Shown one piece after another: positions 17,009-25,671 of a DNA stretch of 64,000 nucleotides. Where the stretch lies: contig NZ_QGLK01000001.1 of the NCBI RefSeq assembly GCF_003202755.1, forward strand, positions 310,001 through 374,000, in the 5' to 3' direction. The position numbers and the translations under genes are program-made. Origin of the DNA: Bifidobacterium asteroides (GTDB lineage: Bacteria > Actinomycetota > Actinomycetes > Actinomycetales > Bifidobacteriaceae). The notes below the pieces were generated by a model. It was not told the DNA's origin, searched no databases, and saw only the letters and a program-made list of their open reading frames with translations. The stretch's first letter is position 1, and every line of letters begins with the position of its first letter.

Positions 17009-18502
17009 ATGTTCACTGTATTGGGATTGTCAAGATTCCAGTTCGCCATGACGACGATATTCCACTTCTTCTATGTCCCTATGACCATCGGTCTGGCCCT
17101 GGCGGTCGCCATCATGGAGACTATTTATGTGGTGACCAAGAAGGATGTCTACAAGAAGATGACCATGTTCTGGTCCAAGATCTTCCTGCTCTCCTTTGCG
17201 GTCGGTGTGGTCACCGGTATCATCCAGGAGTTCCAATTTGGCATGAACTGGTCCAACTACTCCAGGTTCATGGGTGACATCTTCGGAGCCCCCCTGGCCA
17301 TCGAGGCTCTGCTGGCATTCTTCCTAGAATCAACTTTCATCGGTGTGTGGATGTTCACCTGGAATAGGTTCAAGCCGGCCGTGCATGCGGTCTTCATCTG
17401 GCTGACCTTCCTGGGTTCCTCCATGTCGGCCATCTGGATTCTGGCTGCCAACAGCTTTATGCAGCACCCGGTCGGATTTGAGATCAACCAGGCCACCGGC
17501 CATGTGCGGCTGCGCAGTTTTGGTGACGTCATATCCAATCCTCAGCTGTGGATTGAGTTCCCCCACGTCTTCTTTGCCGCCGTCTGCACAGGGGCCTTCG
17601 TGGTCATGGGTTGCAGTGCCTTCAGCCTGCTGAGGATGCATATGGGAAACAAGGACAAGGCCGTGGCCGCTGTCGAGGCCGACTCCGAGAAGCAGGCCAA
17701 GGTCAACCTGTTCACCAAGTCCATCCGTCTGGCCGCCCTGATCGGGCTTATCGGCTCAATCTGCGTGATTACCTATGGCGATCTGCAGGGCAAGTTCATC
17801 GTGACCGATCAGCCTATGAAACTGGCTGCCACCGAGGCAATCTATGAGGACACGGGTGATCCCGCCCCTTGGAATGCCGTGGCTCTGATCAATGAGAAGG
17901 ACCATAAGATTGAGGGGTCCATCGAGATTCCTGGAGCCATGTCACAGCTGGCTTACGGCAAGAAAACAGGCGCCGTCAAGGGCATGAACACCGTCAACAA
18001 GGAGCTGCACGAGAAGTACGATGCCAAGTACGGCAAGGACATGAACTACTACGTGCCTGTCACCACCCTATTCTGGGTCTTCCGCCTGATGGTCGGGATC
18101 GGGTTCGCCTTTGCCCTGATATCTGCACTGGTGCTGTGGTTCACACGTAAGAAGAAGAACACGCTCTTCACCACGCGCTGGAAGCTCTGGATTATGGGCA
18201 TCTTCACCTTTGCCCCCTTCGCTGCGACGACCAGTGGCTGGCTGGTGACCGAGCTGGGACGCTATCCATGGCTGGTCTACGGTTATCAGACCATCGCTGA
18301 TGGAGTTTCGCCCACAAGCACGGTGCCGAACCTGCTCTTCACCTGCATTGTCTACTTCCTGCTCTTCCTGGTTCTGGGCGGAGTCATGGTCTTCTACACC
18401 AGGAGGACCCTGCACCAGGGGCCCTTCTACAAGCCGGATGATGGCAATGGGCCGCAACCTGCCAAGGTGCATGGCGCACCGGCTCGGGTAGCTCTGGCCT
18501 GA
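17009..18502 (+). CDS. cydA: Cytochrome bd oxidase subunit I
   Basis: Heme-bearing subunit that oxidises quinol and reduces oxygen. The protein of 497 residues has the N-terminal FAMTTIFHFFYVPMTIGLA (axial His of heme b595), WFPHV-type His region as IEFPHVFFAA near residue 190, and the quinol-site motif near residue 413 as GRYPW instead of the usual GRQPW. The Q-loop is short, so this is the S subfamily. GGGAGGA lies just before the ATG at 17009; the open frame extends 20 codons 5' without similarity. It is unusual that cydA is last in the block, 261 bp after cydC, and it may have its own promoter there. Confidence 0.93.
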   Translation: MFTVLGLSRFQFAMTTIFHFFYVPMTIGLALAVAIMETIYVVTKKDVYKKMTMFWSKIFLLSFAVGVVTGIIQEFQFGMNWSNYSRFMGDIFGAPLAIEALLAFFLESTFIGVWMFTWNRFKPAVHAVFIWLTFLGSSMSAIWILAANSFMQHPVGFEINQATGHVRLRSFGDVISNPQLWIEFPHVFFAAVCTGAFVVMGCSAFSLLRMHMGNKDKAVAAVEADSEKQAKVNLFTKSIRLAALIGLIGSICVITYGDLQGKFIVTDQPMKLAATEAIYEDTGDPAPWNAVALINEKDHKIEGSIEIPGAMSQLAYGKKTGAVKGMNTVNKELHEKYDAKYGKDMNYYVPVTTLFWVFRLMVGIGFAFALISALVLWFTRKKKNTLFTTRWKLWIMGIFTFAPFAATTSGWLVTELGRYPWLVYGYQTIADGVSPTSTVPNLLFTCIVYFLLFLVLGGVMVFYTRRTLHQGPFYKPDDGNGPQPAKVHGAPARVALA

Positions 18503-18539
18503 TGCTCGACTAACCTTAAACACTTCCTTCCCCTTCGGT

Positions 18540-18590
18540 AAATCCCCCGCTTCGGACTGCATGGTTCGGAACGGGGGATTTGCTGTCTTA
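18540..18590 (+). terminator. Intrinsic terminator after cydA
   Basis: AAATCCCCCG (18540-18549) and CGGGGGATTT (18572-18581) are perfect arms with a 22-nt loop, followed by TGCTGTCTTA. It closes the rightward respiratory block; the next gene is convergent. Confidence 0.7.
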
Positions 18591-18719
18591 AGGGTTTGCC
18601 ATCAGCGGTGGACAGCGGTGAGATTCGGAAAAGAGAGCAATGCCGAGCATGAAGCAACAGACGCGATGCAGGTTCGGCGTATGCCTGATACCGGACTGGC
18701 CTCACTCGTTCAGGTTCGT

Positions 18720-19679
18720 TCAGACTTGGGAGGTCAGCTTGACTGTGATCCGCTGCAACAGGTCGCGCACGCCTTTGTCGATGTGGGAATCCTCTAAGCT
18801 GTCTGAAGCCCGTTTTAAATAGTCCTTGGCGGTTTGCCGGCTGCTCTCCATCAGCTGTGGGTGGGCTCTGAGATAGTCGACCACGCGGTCAGGATCGTCC
18901 TGCTGGACCAAGGCTCTGAAGTTTTCATCCTCCTGGAACCCCAGCAGAACCGGCAGAGTGTAAATCCCGTCGCGAATATCCTCCAGCTTGGGCTTGCCGG
19001 TGTCGCGATCCAGATCGAAGTCGTTGATGTCATCGATGATCTGGAAGGCCATGCCTAGATTGCTGCCGAAGTCTCTGGCGGTCTGTTCCAAAGCGGGATC
19101 GGTTGGCTGATCATCAAGACGGATCCCAGTCAGGCAGGCAAGGCGGAAGAGGGCTGCGGTCTTGCCGGAGATGGCTCGGTCGTAATCGTCGATGGTTATA
19201 TGGGTGTGGTGGCGGTCTGACTCCTGGTAGAGCTCGCCGCCTACGATCTCGCAGACCGTGCCGGCTTGCTCACGGATAAAGGCTGTGTCAGGGGCGATGG
19301 AGGCTATGATCTCCATATAGCGCGAAAGGATCAGATCTCCCAGATAGATTGCGGCCTTGTTGCCCCGGATGGTGTGGACCGTGGGTTTGTTGCGGCGGAT
19401 GGGGGCATTGTCCAGAACGTCGTCGTGGACCAAAGTAGCCAGGTGAAGCATCTCGATGGCGGCGGCACCGGTGATGACGGTGTCGTCCAGGCGCCCTCGG
19501 GTTCGTGCTCCGGCACGGGCAAAGAGGACCACCATGGCAGCGCGGATCATCTTGCCATGATTATCCAGCAGTCGACGGTAATCCTCTTGATAGGGAGCCA
19601 CATGAGTACGCTCCTGGTGCAGACGGTCGACAACCCGCTCAAGATCCTTGCGCAACAGGAGCTCTTGTCCTTCTGCCAT
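18720..19679 (-). CDS. Long-chain polyprenyl diphosphate synthase (hexa/heptaprenyl type)
   Basis: Chain-elongating trans-prenyltransferase of 319 residues that condenses isopentenyl diphosphate onto allylic substrates. The first aspartate-rich motif is DDVLD (in ATLVHDDVLD, near residue 86) and the second is DDIND (near residue 215). The residues before the first motif (EMLHLATLVH) are small rather than aromatic, which in this family goes with long chains as used for quinone side chains. GAGGGAG lies nine bases before the ATG. It is convergent with cydA across the terminator. Supply of the quinone tail for NDH-2 and cytochrome bd is a reasonable inference, but no menaquinone head-group gene is seen here. 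Confidence 0.87.
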   Translation of the reverse strand: MAEGQELLLRKDLERVVDRLHQERTHVAPYQEDYRRLLDNHGKMIRAAMVVLFARAGARTRGRLDDTVITGAAAIEMLHLATLVHDDVLDNAPIRRNKPTVHTIRGNKAAIYLGDLILSRYMEIIASIAPDTAFIREQAGTVCEIVGGELYQESDRHHTHITIDDYDRAISGKTAALFRLACLTGIRLDDQPTDPALEQTARDFGSNLGMAFQIIDDINDFDLDRDTGKPKLEDIRDGIYTLPVLLGFQEDENFRALVQQDDPDRVVDYLRAHPQLMESSRQTAKDYLKRASDSLEDSHIDKGVRDLLQRITVKLTSQV

Positions 19680-19906
19680 GGAGGTACGCTCCCTCTATCT
19701 CGTTAAGAACCGCAACGTATCCAATATACCAAGACCGGGGCCAGGCCTGAAGATTGTCGGCCTGGTCCTGGCTGTCGCCGTAATCACTGTGGTCAAGCTA
19801 ACATCAGGTGTCGCTTTGCCGCCATGGCGTTCCGGCCTGGATCCCATTCGTAAGAGGGCTGCACATATCGACCTAGGAGCGAAGCCGGGTGAAGTAGGCT
19901 AGACAT

Positions 19907-21361
19907 ATGAGTCAGCATTACCACGCGGATCAGGTCTCCCCACAAGGGAGCGAGGGAGAACATGATCGACCGCTGTCCGTTTCGGCCCGGCTGGGGCGAC
20001 TTCAGTTCCATTACTCGGGCAAGTTCAGACTTCTGCAGCTGGCCGATGTTCAGGAGGGTCCAAAGGTCTCTCCGGACACAATCAGGCTCATAGCCGCGGC
20101 TTGTGATGCGGCAAGGCCTGATCTAGTGGTTTTCTCGGGTAACCAAGTGGCCGGTTACGACACGGCCTACGAGCGCACCTTCCGCAAGAGGCGTTGGAGC
20201 ACCCCCCTGGACGGCATCTACTCTGCTGGTCTGAGCATGGGTGGCGCCCTGGGGCTTGGGGGAGCCTCCCTGAAGCGCTCATCCAAGCCCCAGGAGAACC
20301 AAGCTGCTACGGACCGCCGGGAACCAGACCGTAGGGATGCCGAGCGTGTACGTCAGCAGAACATCAAGCACACCGAGGATCTGGTCCGTAGAACCGTTGG
20401 CCTGATCACCGGCCCACTGGTTGAGCGCGGGATTCCCTTCGTCGTCACCTATGGCAACCACGACTTCCAGTGCGGCCTGGACACCGATCAAATGGATGCC
20501 ATCTATCGGGAGGTGCCCGGCTGCCTGAACCCGGAGGCTACAGTTGCCCATCCTGATCGGGTTCATGCGCTGATCGGATCGGCCCTGCCTTCCCAGACCG
20601 CATTCGTCTGTGCTCCGGGCACCTTTGCCCTGCCTGTGGCAGATCGCGACGGTCACGGGGTGGTCATGGGCCTTGTTCTGTTGGACTCTGGCGACTATGC
20701 CCGTGCAGGCGGCTATGGCTCACCTTCGGCTCAGGCCCTGGATTTCCTGGCGGCCGCTCCTGATCTTCTAGGCAACAGATCCATAGTCTTCCAGCACATG
20801 CCCATTCCCCAGTTCTATAATTTGCTCAAGCCGGTGCCGGCTACCACGGCCTATGCGGTCCAGGGCTACCGAAGTTTCGACTCCCGTTGCTACATCCTGG
20901 ACGAGTCGCGCACCTACCCGGGCTCATACCTGGGTGAAGGCGTCTCCTGTCCGGACGAGGACAGTGGCGAGTATGACCTGCTGACCCGGAACCGGGGCTA
21001 CTTCGCTCTCTTCGCCGGCCATGACCACCGCAATGGTTTCGTCGGACGCAGCGGGGATCTGACTCTGGGGGCCACGCCCACATGCGGATTCGGTTCCTAT
21101 GGTCCAGTGCCCAGCAAGCGGGCGGCACGGCTCTTTGAATTCGACATCCGTCATCCTCACCGTCCTCGCACCCAGCTCCTGGAGTTCGGGCAATTGGTGG
21201 GGCGGCCCGGATCCCACAAGGTCTACACCTTCGCCATGAGTCATGTGCCTACATCTACTGGTGACGCAGTTAACCTCTTGCGTCGGCCTGGGTTTTTGGC
21301 GGGCGGCCTGACGGCCCTGGCAGGGCTGATAGCCTCCTGGGGATCCTCCCGGCGGCGATAA
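19907..21361 (+). CDS. Calcineurin-like metallophosphoesterase, C-terminally membrane-anchored
   Basis: A protein of 484 residues with the metallophosphoesterase fold: LLQLADVQEG (motif I, with Gln where DxH usually has His), VVFSGNQ (motif II, Asn where Asp is usual), YGNHDF (the clear GNHD motif, about residue 183), FQHMP and AGHDH near residue 370. An insertion rich in Arg, Gln and Asp lies between motifs II and III. The extreme C-terminus has a hydrophobic helix (FLAGGLTALAGLIASW) followed by Arg residues, a probable membrane anchor. It resembles Dcr2/YkuE-like phosphatases but the substrate is unknown. It is divergent to the polyprenyl synthase. Confidence 0.82.
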   Translation: MSQHYHADQVSPQGSEGEHDRPLSVSARLGRLQFHYSGKFRLLQLADVQEGPKVSPDTIRLIAAACDAARPDLVVFSGNQVAGYDTAYERTFRKRRWSTPLDGIYSAGLSMGGALGLGGASLKRSSKPQENQAATDRREPDRRDAERVRQQNIKHTEDLVRRTVGLITGPLVERGIPFVVTYGNHDFQCGLDTDQMDAIYREVPGCLNPEATVAHPDRVHALIGSALPSQTAFVCAPGTFALPVADRDGHGVVMGLVLLDSGDYARAGGYGSPSAQALDFLAAAPDLLGNRSIVFQHMPIPQFYNLLKPVPATTAYAVQGYRSFDSRCYILDESRTYPGSYLGEGVSCPDEDSGEYDLLTRNRGYFALFAGHDHRNGFVGRSGDLTLGATPTCGFGSYGPVPSKRAARLFEFDIRHPHRPRTQLLEFGQLVGRPGSHKVYTFAMSHVPTSTGDAVNLLRRPGFLAGGLTALAGLIASWGSSRRR

Positions 21362-21377
21362 GGATCGGGATTACTGC

Positions 21378-22181
21378 TCAGACCCTGCGACGGGCAGGGG
21401 ATGAGGCTCGCAACAGGGCTTCGGTCAGATATTTGCCGGCGGCCATGACCAGGGGGGCGTAGCGCCTTCCAGGCGTGGTGGACATGCGGTTGACCGGTCC
21501 GGAAATGGATATGGCGGCCATGACCTGCCCGGATCCGTTGCGGATGGGGGCGGAGATGGAACAGACGCCCTCCTCGCGCTCGTTGATGGACTCGGCCCAG
21601 CCGCGCTTGCGGACCGTGGCCAGGGTCGCTGCGTTGAACTTGGCGTGTCGCAGGCCTTGGTGGAGGCGCTCAGGTTCCTCCCAGGCCAGCAGAATCTGTG
21701 CAGCCGACCCGGCCTCCATGGACAGCAGGGCGCCTACAGGGATGGAGTCACGTAGGCCGGAGGCGCGTTCCACCGCAGCGATGCAGACCCGGACCTCGCC
21801 CTGGCGGCGGAAAATCTGAGCTGACTCGCCCGAACGGTTGAGCAGTGTATGCAGGATGGGCCCCGAGGCGGTCAGCAGTCGATCCTCGCCGGCGGCAGCA
21901 GCCAGTTCGGCGAAACGGGAGCCCAGGACGAAGCGGCCATGCGCGTCCCGCAGGACGAAGCGGTGGCGCTCCAAGGCGATGGCCAGTCGGTGGGCCGTGG
22001 GTCGAGCCAACCCGGTGGCGTTGACCAGCTGGCCCAGGGTCATGGGTCCGGTCTCCAGGGTGTCCAGAATTCGCACCGTCTTGTCAAGAACGCCGACGCC
22101 CGAATGAATCTCCTCCTGATGCATGTTCTTATCGTTTACGGAGGGGTATCTGTCGTCGTCGTTCATAGAAGGTGTGTCCAT
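21378..22181 (-). CDS. IclR-family regulator divergent from leuCD (LtbR/NdgR-like)
   Basis: Transcription factor of 267 residues with an N-terminal winged helix (MTLGQLVNATGLARPTAHRLAIAL) and a C-terminal IclR effector domain (SGESAQIFRRQGEVRVCIAAVE...). In Actinobacteria an IclR protein next to leuCD (LtbR, NdgR) represses leucine and related amino-acid genes, so the same role is inferred. The ATG at 22181 has no Shine-Dalgarno sequence, but a CATAAT box sits six bases before it with a TTGCAT 17 bp further up, so the mRNA may be leaderless. Later ATGs at 22166 and 22124 are also without ribosome-binding sites. Confidence 0.87.
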   Translation of the reverse strand: MDTPSMNDDDRYPSVNDKNMHQEEIHSGVGVLDKTVRILDTLETGPMTLGQLVNATGLARPTAHRLAIALERHRFVLRDAHGRFVLGSRFAELAAAAGEDRLLTASGPILHTLLNRSGESAQIFRRQGEVRVCIAAVERASGLRDSIPVGALLSMEAGSAAQILLAWEEPERLHQGLRHAKFNAATLATVRKRGWAESINEREEGVCSISAPIRNGSGQVMAAISISGPVNRMSTTPGRRYAPLVMAAGKYLTEALLRASSPARRRV

Positions 22182-22225
22182 GGTTGAATTATGCCATCTC
22201 AGTATATGAAATGCAAAAGTTCATA
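22182..22225. promoter_or_regulatory. Putative leaderless promoter and inverted repeat between the IclR gene and leuC
   Basis: On the minus strand TTGCAT, 17 bp, CATAAT and then six bases lead straight into the IclR-gene ATG, which fits a leaderless actinobacterial promoter. Within it TATGAA (22205-22210) and TTCATA (22220-22225) form an inverted repeat, a plausible autoregulatory operator that could also act on leuCD. Confidence 0.45.
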
Positions 22226-22317
22226 ACGGTTGGGCAGTTCCATACTCGGTGGTAAGAGGCCGGCGGGGTGTCGATGAGGTTGGCGCCCCGGCCGGTCGTA
22301 GATTTTCAGGAGGCGAT

Positions 22318-23721
22318 ATGGGACGCACAATGGCGGAAAAGGTCTGGGCCGATCATTTGGTCAGAAAGGGCCAGGGAGGCGAGCCCGATCTGATCTACAT
22401 CGATTTGCAGCTTATGCACGAGGTGACCAGTCCACAGGCCTTCGAGGGTTTGCGACTGGCAGGTCGAAAGATCCGTCACCTGGACCAGGTCATCGCCACT
22501 GAGGACCACAACACCCCCACCATCGACATCGATCGGCCCATTGCCGACAAGGTTTCGGCCCTGCAGATCTCCACCCTGGAACGCAATTGCCGTGAGTTCG
22601 GCGTCCGTCTGCATCCATTGGGGGACGCGGACCAGGGTATCGTCCATGCTTTTGCACCCGTCCTGGGGCTGACCCAGCCCGGCATGACCATCGTCTGCGG
22701 CGATTCGCATACCTCGACGCACGGGGCCTTTGGGGCCCTGGCTTTCGGCATCGGCACTTCCGAGGTGGAGCATGTTCTGGCCACCCAGACCCTGAGCCTG
22801 AAGCCTTTCAAGACCATGGCCATCACCGTCCGCGGCCAGCTCAAGCCCGGCGTGGGCGCCAAAGACGTCATCCTTGCCGTCATCGCCAAGATCGGCACGG
22901 GCGGGGGTCAAGGGCACGTTCTTGAGTACCGGGGCGATGCCATTCGACGCATGTCCATGGATGCGCGCATGACCATTTGCAACATGTCCATCGAGGCCGG
23001 GGCGAGGGCCGGGATGATTGCGCCTGACGAAACCACCTTCGCATACCTGGAAGGCCGGCCGCATGCCCCCAAGGGAGCCATGTGGGATCAGGCTCTGGAC
23101 TACTGGCGGACTCTGCCCACCGATCCGGATGCGGTCTTCGACAAGGAGGTTATCCTGGATGCCGACCAGCTGACCCCCTACGTGACCTGGGGCACTAACC
23201 CCGGACAGGGTCTGCCCATAGGCGCTGATGTGCCTGTGCCGGAAAAGATCGCCGACCCAGCCAAGCGCCAGGCGGCCCAGGAAGCCATCGACTACATGGG
23301 TCTGAAGCCTGGGATGCCCATCCGGGACATCGCCGTGGACACCGTCTTCATCGGTTCCTGCACCAACGGGCGCATCGAGGATCTGCGCGCAGCGGCGGCC
23401 ATCATGAAGGGGCACCACAAGGCCAAGAACCTGCATCGCGTCCTGGTAGTGCCGGCCTCTTCACGAGTTCGCATCCAGGCCGAAAAGGAGGGGCTGGATC
23501 GCATCTTCGAGGATTTCGGAGCCGAATGGCGCAACGCAGGCTGCTCCATGTGCCTGGGAATGAATCCCGACCAGCTAGTGCCGGGGGAGCGTTCCATTTC
23601 CACATCCAACCGCAACTTCCAGGGCCGTCAGGGCAAGGGCGGCAGGACGCATCTGGCCTCGCCCGAGGTAGCCGCTGCGACGGCCATCAGGGGAACCATC
23701 TGCTCACCGGCCGATCTGTAG
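22318..23721 (+). CDS. leuC: 3-isopropylmalate dehydratase large subunit
   Basis: Aconitase-family enzyme of leucine biosynthesis, isomerising 2- to 3-isopropylmalate with LeuD. The protein of 467 residues has the substrate and cluster motifs [22 protein letters not shown] and [11 protein letters not shown], which supply the three Cys ligands of the 4Fe-4S cluster. AGGAGG lies about six bases before the ATG at 22318; the frame is open 23 codons further upstream but without family similarity. It forms an operon with leuD and is divergent from the IclR regulator. Confidence 0.96.
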   Translation: MGRTMAEKVWADHLVRKGQGGEPDLIYIDLQLMHEVTSPQAFEGLRLAGRKIRHLDQVIATEDHNTPTIDIDRPIADKVSALQISTLERNCREFGVRLHPLGDADQGIVHAFAPVLGLTQPGMTIVCGDSHTSTHGAFGALAFGIGTSEVEHVLATQTLSLKPFKTMAITVRGQLKPGVGAKDVILAVIAKIGTGGGQGHVLEYRGDAIRRMSMDARMTICNMSIEAGARAGMIAPDETTFAYLEGRPHAPKGAMWDQALDYWRTLPTDPDAVFDKEVILDADQLTPYVTWGTNPGQGLPIGADVPVPEKIADPAKRQAAQEAIDYMGLKPGMPIRDIAVDTVFIGSCTNGRIEDLRAAAAIMKGHHKAKNLHRVLVVPASSRVRIQAEKEGLDRIFEDFGAEWRNAGCSMCLGMNPDQLVPGERSISTSNRNFQGRQGKGGRTHLASPEVAAATAIRGTICSPADL

Positions 23722-23766
23722 GCCATCAATCATTCGTAATCGCCATCCAGAAGGCAGGAGGTCATC

Positions 23767-24453
23767 ATGGAGCCACTTTCCGTTGTAACCGGGGTTGGAG
23801 TGCCCTTGCGCCGCTCCAACGTCGATACCGATCAGATCATCCCCGCCGTATTCCTGAAGCGGGTGAAGAAGACCGGCTTCGAGGATGCACTCTTCTATGC
23901 CTGGCGAAGGGATCCGAATTTCGTGCTCAACCGGCCTGAATATTCAGGTGCTCGCATCCTGGTGGCCGGGCCGGACTTCGGCATCGGCTCCTCGCGCGAG
24001 CATGCGGTCTGGGCTCTGCGAGATTATGGCTTCCGCGTGGTCATTGCCCCCCGCTTCGCTGATATCTTCTATGGGAACACCGCCAAGAACGGGGTTCTGG
24101 CCGCCATCATGCCCCAGGAATCAGTGGAGTTGCTCTGGAAGCTCCTGGAGGAGGATCCTGGCACTGAGATGACTGTGGACCTGGGCGCTCGCACAGTCAC
24201 TTGCGCGGATGTGACTCTGCCCTTCCAAGTGGACGACTACGTGCGATGGCGGCTCATGAATGGCTATGACGACATCGATCTGACCCTGCAGCACGAGGAT
24301 GATATCCGTGCCTATGAGCGCATGAGGGCTGAGCGCTTCCCCTTCAAGCCGCGTACCCTGCCGGCACAGCATATGCCCGAAGAGCCGGTCACTTCAGCCA
24401 GGGAGGGCCAAATCGATTGGCCTGGGCCCCTGGCTGATCGCGGCATCATCTGA
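23767..24453 (+). CDS. leuD: 3-isopropylmalate dehydratase small subunit
   Basis: Swivelling-domain partner of LeuC. The protein of 228 residues shows [15 protein letters not shown] near the start and the active-site loop [17 protein letters not shown], both diagnostic for LeuD. GGAGG is placed before the ATG at 23767, 45 bp after leuC. The C-terminal tail (about 25 residues after [12 protein letters not shown]) is slightly longer than in enterobacterial LeuD, as is common in Actinobacteria. Confidence 0.96.
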   Translation: MEPLSVVTGVGVPLRRSNVDTDQIIPAVFLKRVKKTGFEDALFYAWRRDPNFVLNRPEYSGARILVAGPDFGIGSSREHAVWALRDYGFRVVIAPRFADIFYGNTAKNGVLAAIMPQESVELLWKLLEEDPGTEMTVDLGARTVTCADVTLPFQVDDYVRWRLMNGYDDIDLTLQHEDDIRAYERMRAERFPFKPRTLPAQHMPEEPVTSAREGQIDWPGPLADRGII

Positions 24454-24486
24454 CCGACGGGCCGTGCGCCCTCATATGAAAGTCCT

Positions 24487-24562
24487 CCGCCCCTTTTTCG
24501 CTTACCATGGAAAGTGGCAGTCATTGGTCGACTGTGACCGGTTGGCAAACGAAGAGGGGCGG
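24487..24562 (+). promoter_or_regulatory. Possible Shine-Dalgarno-sequestering repeat before the first CPBP gene
   Basis: CCGCCCCT at 24487-24494 is perfectly complementary to AGGGGCGG at 24555-24562, and the second arm includes the GAGGGG ribosome-binding site of the gene starting at 24568. If transcription starts upstream, the mRNA could mask its own ribosome site. No ligand or leader peptide is recognised. Confidence 0.35.
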
Positions 24563-24567
24563 TTATC

Positions 24568-25527
24568 ATGAGGCACAGCAGCGGCGATGTGCACGACTGG
24601 GACGTTAGGCGGGCAGTGAATGCCCTGAGTGCTTTTGCCTTCATCTACGTGGCCATCGAGACCCTGGCAGGCCTTTTGGGAGGCAAGGTTGTGCTGCCCG
24701 CACTCTTCCCGCATGCTTCCAAAGCGCAGCTCAACGGTCCTTTGGGGGACTGGACAGTGGTCACCTCCGTGGTGCTGGCCTTGCTATTTGCCTTGATCAG
24801 TCAATGGCCGGTCATTGTAGGCCATGAACGGCATGGCCAGGACCAGGTGCGCTGGGTTACTGCGCGTCGATTCAGCCTGTTGGCGTTGATCGTCGCCCTG
24901 GCCTGCTTCTTCCTTAGTCAGCTGGTGGCCAGTGCGGCTGATTCTGGTCTAAGTGCTATTCTGTCCGATACTGGGCTGCACCCGCCGACCTCACCTGACG
25001 ACGGCGGCATGGAAACGCCGATCATGCTCTTCTATGGCATTCTTTTGGGACCTTTTGCCGAAGAGCTGGTCTTTCGCGGGGTCATCATGAACGGCTTGCG
25101 CCGCTTTGGTCGAGTCTTTGCCATTATTACCTCTTCTTTGCTTTTCGGCTTCATGCATGGCTCCTTGGTCCAGGGTCTGTTCGGTTTCATTTCCGGCCTG
25201 GTCCTGGGCTATCTGGCCATGGAATACGGGCTGGTCTGGTCCCTGCTGGTGCACATGCTCAACAATGCGTTCTCTTCAGGTCTGCTGGCCAAGTACATGC
25301 CCCTGGCACCCGAGGTGGTTCGCATCGGTCTGGGCCTGCTCATGATCCTGGTGTTGCTGGTCGGTGTCGTCGGGCTGCTGTTCAAGATTCGGACTCTCCG
25401 TGATTACTGCCGCAGCAATCGCGCTCCCAAGGGAATCTACGCTTCTTGGAGGGCGCCCTGGTTCCTGCTCTTCTGCCTGGCGTGCCTGCTGATGGCCCTG
25501 AGCGAATTCGTACCAGGGCTGGCCTGA
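24568..25527 (+). CDS. CPBP-family intramembrane metalloprotease (first of three)
   Basis: A polytopic membrane protein of 319 residues with about eight hydrophobic helices. The CPBP (Abi/CAAX protease) motifs are complete: EELVFRG near residue 165 (motif 1, Glu-Glu and Arg), FGFMHG (motif 2 His) and HMLNN (motif 3 His and Asn). Bacterial members act as intramembrane glutamic/metallo proteases, or in bacteriocin self-immunity and protein processing; the substrate is unknown. GAGGGG lies eight bases before the ATG. It shares a C-terminal signature (RAPKGIYASWRAPWF) with the next gene, so the two are recent paralogues. Confidence 0.88.
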   Translation: MRHSSGDVHDWDVRRAVNALSAFAFIYVAIETLAGLLGGKVVLPALFPHASKAQLNGPLGDWTVVTSVVLALLFALISQWPVIVGHERHGQDQVRWVTARRFSLLALIVALACFFLSQLVASAADSGLSAILSDTGLHPPTSPDDGGMETPIMLFYGILLGPFAEELVFRGVIMNGLRRFGRVFAIITSSLLFGFMHGSLVQGLFGFISGLVLGYLAMEYGLVWSLLVHMLNNAFSSGLLAKYMPLAPEVVRIGLGLLMILVLLVGVVGLLFKIRTLRDYCRSNRAPKGIYASWRAPWFLLFCLACLLMALSEFVPGLA

Positions 25528-25671
25528 CCAGACAGCCTATGGCACCGGCTCATTGTTGGGATTCTGTCGAGGAAGGGCGAGGTCGGGCTAGACTCGGATA
25601 TGTAGTGTCATGATATGAACGCGGGGAAAGGTTCGTGTCGCTGGACGCCCTTGACGGTCGTACGGTAGTGC

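Noticed and set aside
22306-23436. 376-codon minus-strand frame over leuC
   Set aside because: Antisense shadow of leuC.
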